Below are positions 44,970 through 60,874 of a stretch of 64,000 nt of DNA, piece after piece. The DNA lies in the NCBI GenBank assembly GCA_028023455.1, contig JAQFVV010000453.1, forward strand, positions 337,001 through 401,000. Direction: 5' to 3'. Both the position numbers and the translations under genes were made by a program. Under the pieces are notes generated by a model. The model was not told where the DNA came from. It worked only from the letters and a program-made list of their open reading frames with translations, and ran no database searches. This DNA comes from Epiperipatus broadwayi. Taxonomy: Eukaryota; Onychophora; Udeonychophora; Euonychophora; Peripatidae. Within the stretch, counting starts at the first letter, position 1, and every line of letters starts with the position of its first letter.

Positions 44970-47900
44970 TACTACTCAAAGGTGAAGTAGAAAACTATTA
45001 TTTTATTTCTAATGATATTAAGTAAGTCGATAAAGTGTTGATAAAAGTTTTTTTTTATTTCTATTTTTTTTCTTTTCATAAAATGTTTGAATTTTTTGTA
45101 GGCAAGTCGTGGGGAACATTTCAAAGTTTGTTTTGAATAAATAATATAAATAATTGATACTTTTACAAATTTTAATGAAAAACAAATCGTAAAACAACTA
45201 ATATTACATATTATGACATTTATTCAGTCTGCCAGAATTAAATTTTTATTGAAGACACATATTTTCCCTTAGACATTATTGAATCTAATAAATAAATTTT
45301 ATGTAAACATTTAAGGACTGTCATAAATCACCTTGCCTTTAAACAATGAACTACTATAGATTTCATCTTATCAAGATCGGATTGAGCATTCATCAACATG
45401 AACCTATGTATATATAGGTAAATAATACATAGGTTATGGCAAGAATGGATCAATAGGTGTTGATGCTTACTAAATCTGAATGTTTTCATTAGGGATGGGA
45501 ATCTAGCAATAAATAGTCAGTGTTTTGGAAGGTAGTGTCAGAGAACAGCAGTATACACATTCTCGAGAGAACTACTGACACAGAGCTGAAGGACAGAATC
45601 TCCATTTTTCAGACAATAGTTGTTAAGCTAAATGGGTGACACAGTAAAACAATTCCACATCCAGAGCTGCTGAAGCCAAAAATTGCCATGAGGCAAACTA
45701 TATCATAGTACAGCCAGAATTGTCAATGGATCTGCTGACAAGGCAAGCTGCAGCTGGAAGTGGTAGGAAACTTATAAATGCATGTGCATTCTCTTCTTCT
45801 ATAGTTCACCTATAAAGTAGGAATATACTTCATCAAATGGTGGTAGATTATAGCCATTACAAAATATATTTAAGTATTGTTTAAATATTCATTAATAAAC
45901 ATAATTTATCTTTTTCACATGTATATGGGCAAGTATATCGGTTTTATAACATGGAATGGAAAGCTATAGCGAGCTTGAAAGACTGAGTTCAAATCTTTTC
46001 TAAGTACATTAAATTCTGTATAGACAATATACTTAAATTTAAATATAAAATATATAAAATGTATTTATATGCATTTGTGTTTATGTATATTAATTCATGT
46101 ATAAGCATAACAGTTTGGCAAGGTGAGATTTGGAAAGGTCAAAAAAAAGTTAGCCATAATCAAATAATGTTATATACATTGTGTCATAATAAAAAGGTAA
46201 CTAGTGAACAGTTGTTTCTCCAAGATGCCTGCAGTATCATTTCTGAATTAATGATGTGATACATAGTGACATAGTTTAGCTATTAACCACAAAAAATGTA
46301 TGTTGCAATCATGTTTGGATCATGAGTTACAATATGAACGGTCAAGTGTTTTATATATTTAACCTGCAATAAAATAACACACAATTATCAAATTTTGTTT
46401 TAAATTGATCAAAATTGCTACTGAAATGATTAAATGATTCAAACTTTGTATGGCAGTGAAATCATGAATTCTAAGAATTTTCATGTGAATTTCAAATTAT
46501 TTTGGTAGTAAGGAAAACAATGAAAATAATCCACAAATGTATGAAATATACTGTCACATTTAACATTATAATTTATGATCCAGATATTTAGTGCTTTAAA
46601 ATTTTTATGGTGGATACCCAACTATGACACTATTTACAAATGTGTTGATGCTAGAGATGATACTTCAGATGGCTTGGTTAAAGAAGTAGTCATTTTTACT
46701 GGAGCTCACAGTGTATTTAATTAGTAATATATTTTTAAAAATATTGCCATTTTACTCATATCCTAAAAATCAATCCACAGAGCATACAATCCTAAATATG
46801 TTTCAAAGCCAATTTTACAAGCAAGGTTTCTATATAATCATTTAAATTGAACTTGTAAATAACAGTCATTTTTTTATTATATCAACGCTAATGGGTTTTG
46901 TCAGGATAAAAGAGGATTACTCTTATGTGATCTTTGATTTGTTATATTGTAAAGAAATCAACTATTGATACTCAAACAAAAATCAAACTTCCCATTAGAG
47001 AAAATATTTGTTTTATATTATAGTCAAGACCCAATTTTAAATATTAATTTAGAAAATTCTTTAACTGATTATTTAAAAATCTTACATGCATAATTATGTT
47101 ATTAATGTTTTTAATCTCCTATGTTTTAAGGACTGATTTATATTCTTAGAGTTACATATTCGGTATCCATAAAATTATACAAGCAATTAACAGTCATTAG
47201 TATTTCATCTAAATTAATATTTGAAAATCAAAGTTGGTTGGAGTAATATAAAACAAAAATTGCTGCCAATAGAAAGTTTTAACCTTTTTGTGCATTAATG
47301 GTTGATTTTTTACAACATAATAAATTAAAGGTCAGACAAAAGTGAATATATTTTAACTGATAAAGTAGATTGACATTAATATAACAAAAGGACAGTATTA
47401 TTTACATGTTTTATTAAATAATTCTTTAGACATATTGCATGTAAAAATATCTTAATAATGTATTCAGATTTGTATATTCTATGTATTGATTTATATTCTG
47501 CAGTGTTACTTATTCAAAAGTAATAAAATTATTAATGTGAATTAAAACTATTTCATATCATATAAATATAGAGTTTTTAAATGCATTTATCTATATAAAT
47601 TATTAACTATGATGTAACAAATTAAATGACTTACTAGGCAGTCTGATATTACAAACAAAAATCATACTTCTATTAACAGTATTTGCCTTAGCTTTAAACA
47701 AGATATTATTATTAGATAACTTGATTTAAGTTTGCAATTTCAGTTTTTTAATATATTCAAAATCTAATTTCTTTTACTTAAAAAACCTTAGTGACAATAT
47801 TGTTCATATTTGCAATATAATATTTTTACAATTGAACCATTATTCTACAGTATATATTGATGAACTTTACATTATTAATTACAAATATAAGCTTACAAAC

Positions 47901-48745
47901 AAAAGACACTCTGAAAGTTAATATTTGAATTTTACAAAATAGAAAAATAAAGCACTAAATGAATATGTAATGAAAACAATAGCAATTTTTGTATTTTTTG
48001 TTTAAATTCTATTTTTAAAATAGAAAAAAAATCTTAATTGAGATATTATAAAAGAAAGAAAATATGTTTTAAAATTCAAAATAATATTCATTATTAAAAA
48101 TTGACAACAAAAAATTCACATGTATTTATGAAACAATTATTATAGCTAGTAAATACAATTTTGGCTTAATTATAACAATGGCTTAATCTTTATAAAAGCA
48201 AATATTTTCAGATATAATCTAATAGCAATCACATATTATTTTGATTTAAAATAAATATTTTACAAATATGTTGCATAAATAATCTTAAATATGTAAATAA
48301 ATGACTGAAAATTAATTTTTTTTATGAATATTAAAAGATAACAGTATACTCAGAATAGCCTTAGGCCAAAATCTGTCAATCAGTGATGCTTTTAGCTTCT
48401 TTGTATTATGATACAATCAATCAGGGCATTGCCAGCTTTCTTTCATGTGGAATGAGTGTATAAGACACTGATATCTTCAGATTTCATTCTAAAACTAATA
48501 ATTTTGGTCCTGATTTCTATGCAAAAAAATGCTACCAGGTAAACTAATGTTATAGATACCTTCAAAATAATTAAGAAAAGGTAAACAATAGCAGTGACAT
48601 CATAATATCCAAAGTGGCATGGAACATGGTAGTTCATTGTTTTCTCAATATTTATCTAGGAACATAGATGCTAAATTTAATTCAACTTTCAATAGTTACA
48701 CCTTTATGTACATGAATTTTTTTTCATTATATATATATTATAACA
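44970..48745. other. Spacer without recognised genes
   Basis: 45360-45830 is less AT-rich (for example GCAAGCTGCAGCTGGAAGTGG) and could be an old repeat or decayed coding segment, but no frame stays open and I recognise no motif. The remainder is AT-rich with no inverted repeats. Confidence 0.45.
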
Positions 48746-48747
48746 GT

Positions 48748-50370
48748 CGGGGATTTTGGAGACTTACCGTATTTGCCGTATAGGGCACCACCAGGCTACT
48801 TGAACCTGGAAAATTTATAGAGTAGGCAGATACACGCTGTTAAGATCTAACTTTACATATGTATTTTATTCCGACCGTCAGCCCATGCCAACTACCTCAT
48901 GGAGATGCAGAGATTTATGAAATATAAATTTATTAAAATACATATTTTTATATTAAAAAAATAAGAGAAGCCACTGCCAGTAATAACACACACACAAACA
49001 TTTATTAAACATATATAAATTTAAAATTATTTTAGTATGTTTACTTTATCTTTTTTTATAAAACGTTAAAACTTTACCTTAGATTTTAATTCACAATTTA
49101 ACTTTTTTATTTTATTTTAGAAGTTTGCACAGATGAATTTAATATTTTATTAGTGTTGAGTATGGATAGACTACATAGATTGCATTTGAAAAGAAAATAT
49201 TCTATCCCTTATTTAACCTTAGGCCAAAAGTTTGCAGTCAAACTAACGTCAATCCATCTGATACATCGATGTATTCAATGCAGCATGAATACGACAGCAC
49301 AATACCATACTGTCAGGAATGCACATCTGAACAGCATGGTTATAGAGAAGAAATTGTCTCTCATCCAGTACAGGAATGTTACATCTGTCTGGTGAGAAGA
49401 ACAAAAAAGAGAACTCCATAGGAAGGGATTGCGGTCCTTTCTGCCAACTTACAATCCCATTCCATAGGCAAAGGGGGTTATCCACGGAGTAGGGAATACC
49501 GTCTGTCTCTGATGGTCAATATGAAATAGGCTTATTTCACTCAAGTGCAGCATATAATGTGATCCTGCACGTAGTTGATCTCATACTACATTTACTAATT
49601 ACACCAATATATCCAATCGATTAACCCAATTTAACTACAAAACAAATAACCTAAGATTAACCCTCCCTCAATTAAACTAATATAACTTTACAAATCTATG
49701 CAGCCATTCACACCTGACTTAAATTTAACATTTATTAAGTTTAGTTTAACAAAAAAAAATCATAATAAAAACTTAAAAGAACAAAAAAAATATAACTTAA
49801 TGGAAATGATTTTTAAAAAAATACATCAAATAAAATTAATTATTAATAATAATTTACATTGGTCAGATAGGATTCTATTTCTATTAAATACTGAAAAGAT
49901 TTTAGTATTAAAGTTCTTACTGTTTTGAAAATGTTCATTAGTTATATATTCTTACTGTTTTAAAAAGTTCATCTTTATCAGTTGCTTGCCATTTGGGATC
50001 CAGTGTTAATTGTCCTGATGTCCTGGGGAGACCGGTATGCCATTGGCCATTTTATTTATTCATCCAGAGGTCCTTTACTTTCACTGGTATTTTATTTCCG
50101 AACCCTGATAGCCTGTAGTCCACAACATGGGAAAACAGTGTCATTTCTTTTCTTTGTTAGAAAAACTGAAGGAATTGAAAGTGCATCTTTCAATCCTTTC
50201 TTCTTCAACTCTTTCCAACTTAACACATATCACACCTATTTCTATCACATCTCTCTCTCTCTCTAATTATTTATTTCCAACTTTTTCCTTTATTATTAGA
50301 TTTTTGGATCGAGTGGACATTACATCATGATGATGATGATCCTTTCATTGAGGTCCGTTTCCTGAGGGAT
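48748..50370 (+). repeat. Inverted dispersed repeat pair R2, left copy
   Basis: Its reverse complement matches about 57640-59440. The shared blocks include CTTACCGTATTTGCC-like ends, TCTATAAATT/GTAGGCAGATA, CAGCCCATGCC, AAGCCACTGCCAGTAAT, TTGCAAATGAAAAG-type strings, CATCTGATACATCGATGT, CATACTGTCAGGAATG, GATCCTGCA and GACCGGT. There is no open frame shared by both copies. The small ORFs at 49153-49485 lie inside and are not maintained in the other copy. Confidence 0.75.
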
Positions 50371-50744
50371 TTTTTTTATTGGCTATTATTTTCTAGTGTT
50401 TTTCTCTCCTATCTGACCTTTACTTATATATTTTGAAATGCCCAAAAGCTAGTTCACTTGGACTAATTAAAATAATCATTTCCATTTTACACAATAGAAT
50501 TAATTAGATTATTGTACATTCTTTTATCTTTAAATCTTTTAAGTTCTTTTTTTTTCTGAAAATTTAGTTTTAAAATACTTTCTTTTCTTTAATAAAGTTT
50601 TCTTTTAATAATTTTTCATCTGTGCGATTTTATATATATAAAGTTTAGATGACTTTTAATTTTCAATTTTTTATTCTAAAAAAAAAGACTTTATATGCGA
50701 ACTTTTATTTTTAATTTTATTTATTAGAATGAAAATGTCTATTA

Positions 50745-50922
50745 ATTAAAAAAAAATTATAATTATAATTGAAATAATAAATTTAACAGTTTACAAACTA
50801 TTACAAACAATCCTTAAATCCGCAGAAGTACTTTCGGACCAAAAGAACTTTTGCAGATTTAAGCATTGTTTGTAATAGTTTGTAAACCATTAAATTTATT
50901 ATTTCAATTATAATATATATAT
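50745..50922. repeat. E-type hairpin element, copy 4
   Basis: Arms TTATAATTGAAATAATAAAT, TTAACAGTTTACAAAC, CAATCCTTAAATCCGC on the left mirrored at 50850-50922. The centre has GAAGTACTTTCGGACC. It closely matches 37986-38272. Confidence 0.8.
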
Positions 50923-50923
50923 A

Positions 50924-51833
50924 CACCTGGGTCTCTTTTTACGCGGACTTATTTAACACAATTTTGAAGTTACGCAATTCGTGTTTCACTGGAAGTCGAA
51001 CTCCGATATTGCGCTATTACTTTAAGTAATAAATTTCACGCACTTACGTTATATTGAAAGTAATAGCACATTATTGAAATTCGACTTTCAACTTAGTAAT
51101 TTCAATATTTTCAGTGCTTTATAATAGTAAGATTTTATGCAATAATGAAATTAAAATCATGATTTCTACATTTTATATATACACACATTAAATTTTACAA
51201 GATTATAATGTAAATTTGTTCAAACATTGTGCATGTTAATTTTAAATCACATTCTGTTTTTGCTTTTTAAAAAAGAACATAATCAATTATTAATCATTTA
51301 GTGCCCGCAAGTTTATTTTTAAAAGGAGAGTAATAGCAGTGGGAACAATTAAAATTGAAAATTAATTATGTTGTCACCAGAAAACCATTAATTAACACAA
51401 CATGAAAGTGACATTGACACTAGTTGTATTTCATCTTGTGAAGAATCTGATTTTATTATCAGTTTGCAAACGAACCTGTTTACTGGAAAATAGCAATAAT
51501 AATTAAAATGTGTATAAAAAATATAAATTACTATAAATTATGCATAAAAATATATTGTTTTAAATAAAATTAAATATTATAGTTAAAAAAAGTTTGTCTT
51601 ATATCAATTTTTTCCAAATTTGAAATTTTTTATTAGTCATATTTTACTTCCTTATTTTTTTTTGCACGAATTTTAAAGTAAATTTTACGTTGGTGCTTTG
51701 CTTTTATGCAAGTTTTGAAAAATCACAGTCCGTATCCCCCCTTTTTCAAGGTAAGTTATGTCTATTTTTGCAAGATTTCATTTGCGTGTGTTATCTGAGG
51801 AACCTATCTATCGCGTAAAATGAGACCCAGGTG
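50924..51833. mobile_element. 910-bp TIR DNA transposon, pogo/Tigger-like, non-autonomous
   Basis: The terminal inverted repeats begin CACCTGGGTCTC and continue T/ATTTTACGCG; 21 of the first 22 bases agree between ends. TA flanks both sides (50922-50923, 51834-51835), the Tc1/mariner-superfamily target. The TIR resembles the CTC-TTTTA-GCG pattern of pogo/Tigger elements. No transposase frame survives, but 51399-51460 reads HESDIDTSCISSCEESDFII, similar in character to the acidic, Ser-rich transposase tails of that group. An internal inverted repeat (GCGCTATTACTTTAAGTAAT / AGTAATAGCAC) sits near the left end. Confidence 0.8.
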
Positions 51834-51876
<43 letters not shown>

Positions 51877-51877
51877 A
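51834..51877. repeat. (TA)n(TG)n microsatellite
   Basis: Alternating TA followed by TG between the TIR element and palindrome D. Confidence 0.9.
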
Positions 51878-51967
51878 ATATAAAGAGCATACCAATAGCT
51901 CTAACAAGCTCTTATTGATAAGTGCCACAAGAGAAAACATTTAAAATCTATATCTAGAATTATCCCT

Positions 51968-52015
51968 ATCCTCAGACCAATTGGTTTTAAGCTTTTGGCT
52001 TACCTCAGTGAGGAT
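51968..52015 (-). ncRNA. Hammerhead-like motif, D left arm
   Basis: Minus strand: ATCCTCA, CTGAGGT (box degenerate), AAGC-CAAAA-GCTT hairpin, AAAA, palindromic ACCAATTGGT stem III, C, TGAGGAT. Stem I pairs perfectly over seven bases, and stem III is a perfect ten-base palindrome. Both core boxes deviate, so the structure outlives the catalytic consensus. Confidence 0.45.
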
Positions 52016-52063
52016 CTAAGACATTCTGACACTAGATTAAAAATACCAACTGAAAGTTCTAGC

Positions 52064-52110
52064 TTCTCACTGAGATGAGCCAAAAGCTCAAAACCAATCA
52101 GTCTGAGGAT
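52064..52110 (+). ncRNA. Hammerhead-like motif, D right arm
   Basis: TTCTCA, CTGAGATGA (CTGATGA with two extra bases), GCC-AAAA-GCTC hairpin, AAAA in place of GAAA, ACCAATCAGT, C, TGAGGA. Stem I pairs over six bases with one G-U. Confidence 0.4.
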
Positions 52111-52192
52111 AGGTCTAATTTTAGATAGAGTTTTTAATGCTTTCTCTTGTGGCACTTATCAATATGAGCTTGTTAGAGCTATTGGTATGCTC

Positions 52193-54907
<2,715 letters not shown>

Positions 54908-56376
54908 TCAAAATGTAAAAACACCATACTTATTTTTGGAATTTTTTAATTAATTAAACAAATTTTTTATCTATTAAAAATCCCCTAAGTAAAAACATGT
55001 ATATAGATTCCAAGGGATTAGAGAAATAAAAATAAAATTCTGTTTTTAATCAAGGTGTTGTTATAACCCCTCAGATGATTTTATAAAAAAAGCTGATAAA
55101 AAATATCAGCCAGTCTGGATAATAGCTTTTTGTAAGAAGGATCTGCTGAAAAGTTGGTTGCAATATTTTGTTGCAGCTTGAAATTTGCAGCAGTTGGTTT
55201 TAGCTGACTGTAGAGTTGACAGAATAGCTACTATGAATTAATATGACTGAAGGCAGGACAGAAGATTCAGAGCTGCTATTATTTTCCTTCACAAGAGTTT
55301 TGATTTACTAGAAGCTGGGTCAATTCTGAATCAGTAGCCTGAAAAAAAGAGGACAAAATACCTAGCAGTGCTATACAGAGCTCCTATGAAGATTTAAGGG
55401 AGTACAGTCCAATAGCTGCCCTATAGTTTATTGCAGACTTTTGATTCTTGAGGTTAGGGTCACTTCAAATGGATCAACTAGCTGCTTAAATATGTTCTAT
55501 AAGACAGCTTAACAATTGCTTGAACTACAAAAGAAATCTCATGGTATGCCAACAAATTACCGGAATTATATACTTTTACTTGATGATGACAACAAACCTG
55601 AAATTATATTTTTCTGCTGGATCAAAAACCAAGCTTTCCAAGAGAAAGCTTGAAGAAGTTGGTGATATACAGTGAGTTATTTCATTTTAATATTTCTTAA
55701 AATGACCTTTAAAATCATAAATTAATAACTTAAAGTTAATACAACCAAATAACTTTTGCTTGAGTTGGAATCTAACAGCAGTGATATATAATAATAAAAT
55801 TTTAAATAATTTCTATGGTCTGAAGTCATAGATATATAAACGATTTTATTTTTCGTTTATTAAGAAAGAAAAAAAAGAGACATTTTATATTTAGAGACCT
55901 TGATAATTAATCAACAAGTACCTATCAAAAAAAAGTTGACTTTATTTAGTTTGATAAAAAAAAAAGAACTTATAAACTGAAACTAAATTGTAAATTATAT
56001 CTATGTTTTGTTTATACACACGTATATGTGTTTTCCAAATGAATTATGAAAAAAATATATTATTGTAACAAGTTTAAATAGGTAAAAGTCAGTGTGCGTA
56101 TATACATGCACACTCATATAGTAAAATTTTAATACTTTTTTTTATTAAATGTCAATTCATTTATTGAATATTCATTATATATTATAAATCACGCATCTGT
56201 GCGCATATATATGTAAACCATAGTAATAACTTGAATATATTTTATTATACTTTTTGTAAATTAATGTAACAAGTTAAATTTTGAATAGTAATTATGTAAA
56301 TTACAAATGTAATAATCATTTTATGTTTAATTGAAATGTCTTCATCGTATGTCATAAAATGCCCATCTGTGTATGG
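54908..56376. other. Spacer without recognised genes
   Basis: 55120-55660 is less AT-rich than its surroundings and may be an old element, but there is no open frame, tRNA-like box or inverted repeat that I can support. Confidence 0.45.
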
Positions 56377-56381
56377 ATATA

Positions 56382-56439
<58 letters not shown>
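56377..56439. repeat. (TA)n microsatellite with one TACA interruption
   Basis: About 63 bp of alternating TA; the overlapping minus-strand ORF is a repeat translation. Confidence 0.95.
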
Positions 56440-56441
<2 letters not shown>

Positions 56442-57639
56442 TTTATAGAATCTAATTGAGAAATATTGTAAAACAATGTAATAACTTTCAAAATCAGAAC
56501 CTTATCCTATAAGACCTTAAATATCATTTTTTTTTGTTATTAATAAACTTATATTTATTTGTTAAAAATTGCTTTCATCATCTCTTGGTCACATACAGTA
56601 ATAGAGCTTGTGTTTTCTGGGCTAGATTCGTGCATGGATAAATGGGAATGTGCTTAGTGCTTTGGGGCATCCACAGATGATCAATCATCATCCTGGTTGG
56701 TGCAAAAGAGGATACTCTTTAAAGCCCATGCACTATCTTTTATTTTATTTTAGTCTTATTAAAAATTTACATTTATAGTTGGCCAATACAAGTGGCCAGA
56801 GCATTGATTATGATCAGCATGTTTTAATGTCCCAGCATTATTGTTTCAATTTCTGATTATTGTGTATTTTAATGGATGGGCACTTAAATGGTGCATCCAA
56901 GTTATATTCAAATAATTGCCCAAGCTGGCAAAGGCTCAATAGTTAGCCTGGTCTAAAGAAGACCCATTTTCCAATCCAGTCACAAGATTGACTGTTGATT
57001 TTATTATATTTTATTGTGGATCATTCATGATGATGAATGGTATCTTGAGTATTAATTATAATTGCCTTTACTTTATAATGCTGGTTGATATATGGGTGAA
57101 TTTATAATTATGCTTTTAGTAGCTGGCTGATCTCTCAATGATACCAGAGATTCTCTAATCTCAATATATTATTAAATATCTTTCTACTTATATATACTTT
57201 TGTAAATTATTTGAAATACATATAAATTTACTGGGGTTGATGATGATTTTTCCATCATCACCACCACTTCCTATCACCCCATCCTGTTACAATATATTGT
57301 AACGGATATATAATATGCTGTTACATTAATTTAAAATTAGAATAAAAACTTTAAGTTTGTAAATAAAAATAAAACTAAAAGCTAAAAAAAATTAAAGAGT
57401 TGTTAAACGTATATATATTCGCACAGATGCAAAACTTTAAAAGTATTTCTTTTTTAAATAAAAAAAAAGTATTTGAACTACTTTTTTATAAAAAAGTACA
57501 AGATCTAAAGATAACATATTTTAGTAAATGGAAATGATTGTTTTATAATTAAAATGAAAAGCAAACTAGCCCTTGAGGCTCTTATATAAAAAAGTCAGAT
57601 GAAATATAGATAAGAGAATAAAAATAAATCAGATGTCCT
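56440..57639. other. Spacer without recognised genes
   Basis: 56600-57130 has moderately higher GC with strings such as GGGCATCCACAGATGATC and GGATGGGCACTTAAATGG. I could not identify a family or a frame. The rest is AT-rich. Confidence 0.45.
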
Positions 57640-59440
57640 ATAGATGCAGCCATGAAGGCTCGGACCGTAATGAAAATTTGGAACAGGAACCCATTGTTCA
57701 GGGAATCCGGACGATCAGTATAAAAGGAAAAATATTGACATTAAAAACAGTTCCAGCTTGATTTTTTTGAAAGGCATGATAAGACGCACTTGTCACACTC
57801 TCTCACTATTTTCAAATAAAATGACTGATGAATTATGAACGGTATTATTGCAGACCCCAAATAATATGGGTTCTGCAATCAAATAGTACCAGGATTAAAC
57901 CAGCTAAGGCCACCTCCAGAACAACAGACCGGTCTTCAAATAGACATGGGAATTGGCACCAGGAACCGGGATTTTTCAAATGTAAGATATGAACTGTAAA
58001 ATTTAAAAGTAATTAAGAACTTTTGTCAAGATTTGACAAGCTTTTAATATTCAGCTAACCTAAATTTTAAAATGAACTTTTATCTGACTTCTAACTTTCA
58101 AATCAATCATTAATGTTTAAATGTATACCTTTGACTTTGCAAAAAAAAAAAACCATTTCCATTTTTTGTTTTTATTAATATTTATTGTATAAATTATTTA
58201 AATGCATTAAATTTAAGTTGGGTATACACTTGCATAGATTCGTTAACTTTAATTATGTTTTTGTTTTCATATTTGATTAAAATATATAGACATTCGGTAA
58301 ATAATGATACCTTATGTTGAGTATCTAAAATGTATTTATTCGGATGTCTTTTAAGTTATTGGTGTCAATGCGGCATCTTATAATGAATGCCATTGGGTTT
58401 CTTGTAAATTTCCATCTGCAATTCCATCAATGACTTTATATTTTGATCATTTATGTTTATTTTGAAATGTTTTTAACCATGGAATCTATGTAGCCGATCT
58501 ATACTCCACATCATGAAACAAATTTTTATAAAATTCATCTGTGCAAACTTATATAAATGTTAAATTTAAGTTGGGCATGAATGGTTGCATAGCTTCACAA
58601 AGTTATGTTAGTTTAAGGGAGGGTAAATCTTATGTTATTTGTTTCATGGTTAGATTGGGTCAATGGATTGGATATATCAGTGAATGTAAATGTAGTATGA
58701 GGTCCACTACTTGCAGGATCGCATTATACGCTGCACACCCCTTTTTGCCTATGGAAGGGGATAGTAAGATTGAAAACGCAGTCCCTTCCTATGGAGTTTT
58801 TTTAATTGTTCTTCTTGCCAGACAGATGTAGCATTTCTGTCCTGGACAAGAGTGAATGTCTTCTTTAACCATGCTGTTCAAATGTATATTCCTGACAGTA
58901 TGGTATTTGTGCTGTCGTATTCCATGCAGCATTGAAAACATCGATGTATCAGATGGATTGACGTCAGTTTGACTGTGAACTTTTGGCCTAAGGTTACATA
59001 AGGGATAGAATATTTTCTTTTCAAATGCAATCTATGTAGTTTATTCATACTCGACACTGTTAAAAATATTATTAAACAAATCTGTGCAGATTGTTCAAAC
59101 TAAAAAGGAATTTAAATTTAAAAATTAAATTAATAACCAACCAAAAATAATAAATTTTATTCCTCAATTTTATATATATGTGCATAAATAAATGTTTGTG
59201 TGTTAATTACTGGCAGTGGCTTCTTTTATTTTTTTATATTAATATTGAAGATATTTTTAAATAGAAATTTATATTTTATAAATTTCTGCATCTCACTGAG
59301 CTAGTGGCATGGGCTGATGGTCTGAATAAAACATGTAAAATGTGAATCTTAACTTACATATCTGCCTACTATATAAATTTTCTAGGTTCTAGTAGCCTAG
59401 TTGTGCTCTGTACAGCAGATACGGTAAGACATTTGGACCA
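57640..59440 (-). repeat. Inverted dispersed repeat pair R2, right copy
   Basis: Mirror of 48748-50370. Within it 58199-58270 repeats the block at 58553-58640 (AAATTTAAGTTGGG(T/C)AT...TGCATAG), and the AATCTATGTAG...ATACTC block near 58480-58510 recurs near 59030-59055, so this copy has internal duplications that the left copy lacks. It ends beside (TA)n at 59441-59459, as the left copy does at 48727-48740. The 96-codon ORF at 58541-58831 is not preserved in the left copy. Confidence 0.75.
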
Positions 59441-60105
59441 TTATAATATATATATATATCAGTGATGAAGCATGACTTTTTTTAAGAATGGAAACATACT
59501 ACATCTTCTTTTATAATGTTTTTATTTTACTTGCCGCAACAATTTTTACATAATAGCTAATCTATTCATATTACATAAATCTAGAAAAATCTAGAACTCA
59601 TATCTATCTATAAATCTGTTAGTACAGAGAATATATTATCAAGATATTTTTATTTTCTAAATGCTTTTAGCATTCTTAAGTTTGAATTATTAAATACATT
59701 TTAGCATTGTTTGAACCTCTTATAATCAATGAATAATGTGATGGTCAAACTCATTATTCGCCTTATATAAAAACAGTTCAACTGTTGGTAAAAAAATTGA
59801 AAGTTAGCAGAAATTCCATACAAAAAAATAATGATTTTGATTTGTTCATACTTTTTTTTATGTTTGGATACATAGTTTAGAGAATTTTTTTTATGTTTGT
59901 CAAAATAGTTTATATACACTAATGTACTTATTGTTCTTACTACACTATTGTATGTGCAACATGTTGGATCCATTTTGTGAGATTGATATTATATGCACAT
60001 ATTTTAGCAAATTTTTAAAACTGAATTTTAGTTAAAGCTTTTGAACTTTTTAGTGAATTCTTCTATGGAATCATTTATTCCATTCAATACATGTAGCCTT
60101 TGTCT

Positions 60106-60107
<2 letters not shown>

Positions 60108-60152
<45 letters not shown>
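60108..60152. repeat. (TA)n microsatellite
   Basis: Uninterrupted TA run; a second one at 60228-60272 brackets a 75-bp spacer. Confidence 0.93.
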
Positions 60153-60157
<5 letters not shown>

Positions 60158-60226
60158 TTTAATCTAGTATTGTATTGTTTTGCATTTTTATTTTTGCTAG
60201 TATAGTGTTAGACAGTTTTGGTTTTG

Positions 60227-60277
<51 letters not shown>

Positions 60278-60284
60278 AATGAAA

Positions 60285-60800
60285 AATTTACATGCCCTAA
60301 AGATAAAGTTTATTTGTAGTGTCATGGTGTATATGAAATTCTATGTGGAGTTTGTTTACATTCATACATTCAACAGACCAATCATATAATAAACATAAGA
60401 AAGGAAGAACACATTTGACAGAGAAAATTTAATTCATTGGTCATTTATTTACAGTTAAATTAATTAGCCATTACATCAATTTTAATAAGACATATATTCT
60501 GGCAAAAAATGGGCAATATGACCAGAGATTACTAAGAGAAATTTTTAAAAAACTTAAGAGCATAAATGAAAACTATGAAGTAAAGAAAATTAACAATCTT
60601 TGGAAAAGACTATTGGAAGATAAAATATTTTTTAAAACTTCTCAACCAATAGAATTTGAGAATGAGAAGAAAATAATAAAAAAATAACAATTTTAAATAT
60701 CACCACACACATTCTTATGATTTGAGAAAGAAGAAGCTCTCAGGAAAGTACTTGTTATTGTACTGAAACGTCAATTATTTAGCTATTATTTTTTTATTAC
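60285..60800 (+). pseudogene. Penelope-like element 5, GIY-YIG part and 3' end
   Basis: 60325-60415 reads HGVYEILCGVCLHSYIQQTN and HIINIRKEEHI then stop: the PLE endonuclease pattern 'VYkI.C..C..sYIGqT.r.l..R..EH' with YIG changed to YIQ. The next 270 bp are decayed. At 60741-60772 the 3' end holds CAGGA, an AGTAC/GTACT hairpin and GAAACGTC, the hammerhead-like site type also seen at 26894-26936; its first core box is lost. Confidence 0.75.
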
Positions 60801-60874
60801 ACAGAACCTCTTGGAAATAATACTATGAATTCACCAATTATCCTGAGAATATTAGAATTAATACATATATACTT

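Larger units (their letters stand above)
51885..52192. mobile_element. Palindromic element D
   Basis: Left arm GAGCATACCAATAGCTCTAA, CAAGCTC and AAGTGCCACAAGAGAAA; right arm TTTCTCTTGTGGCACTTATC, GAGCTTGTTAGAGCTATTGG and TATGCTC. The arms are about 140 bp. Each arm has a hammerhead-like motif on opposite strands. Its terminus resembles the fragment at 34554-34705. No ORF. Confidence 0.85.

Noticed and set aside
49153-49485. Possible exon with AG acceptor before AAGTTTGCACAG and GTGAG after CATCTGTCTG
   Set aside because: Splice-like dinucleotides are expected by chance, the stretch has an early stop after the acceptor and belongs to repeat R2.
58541-58831. 96-codon ORF with several Cys
   Set aside because: It sits in repeat R2, is frameshifted in the other copy and shows no known domain.
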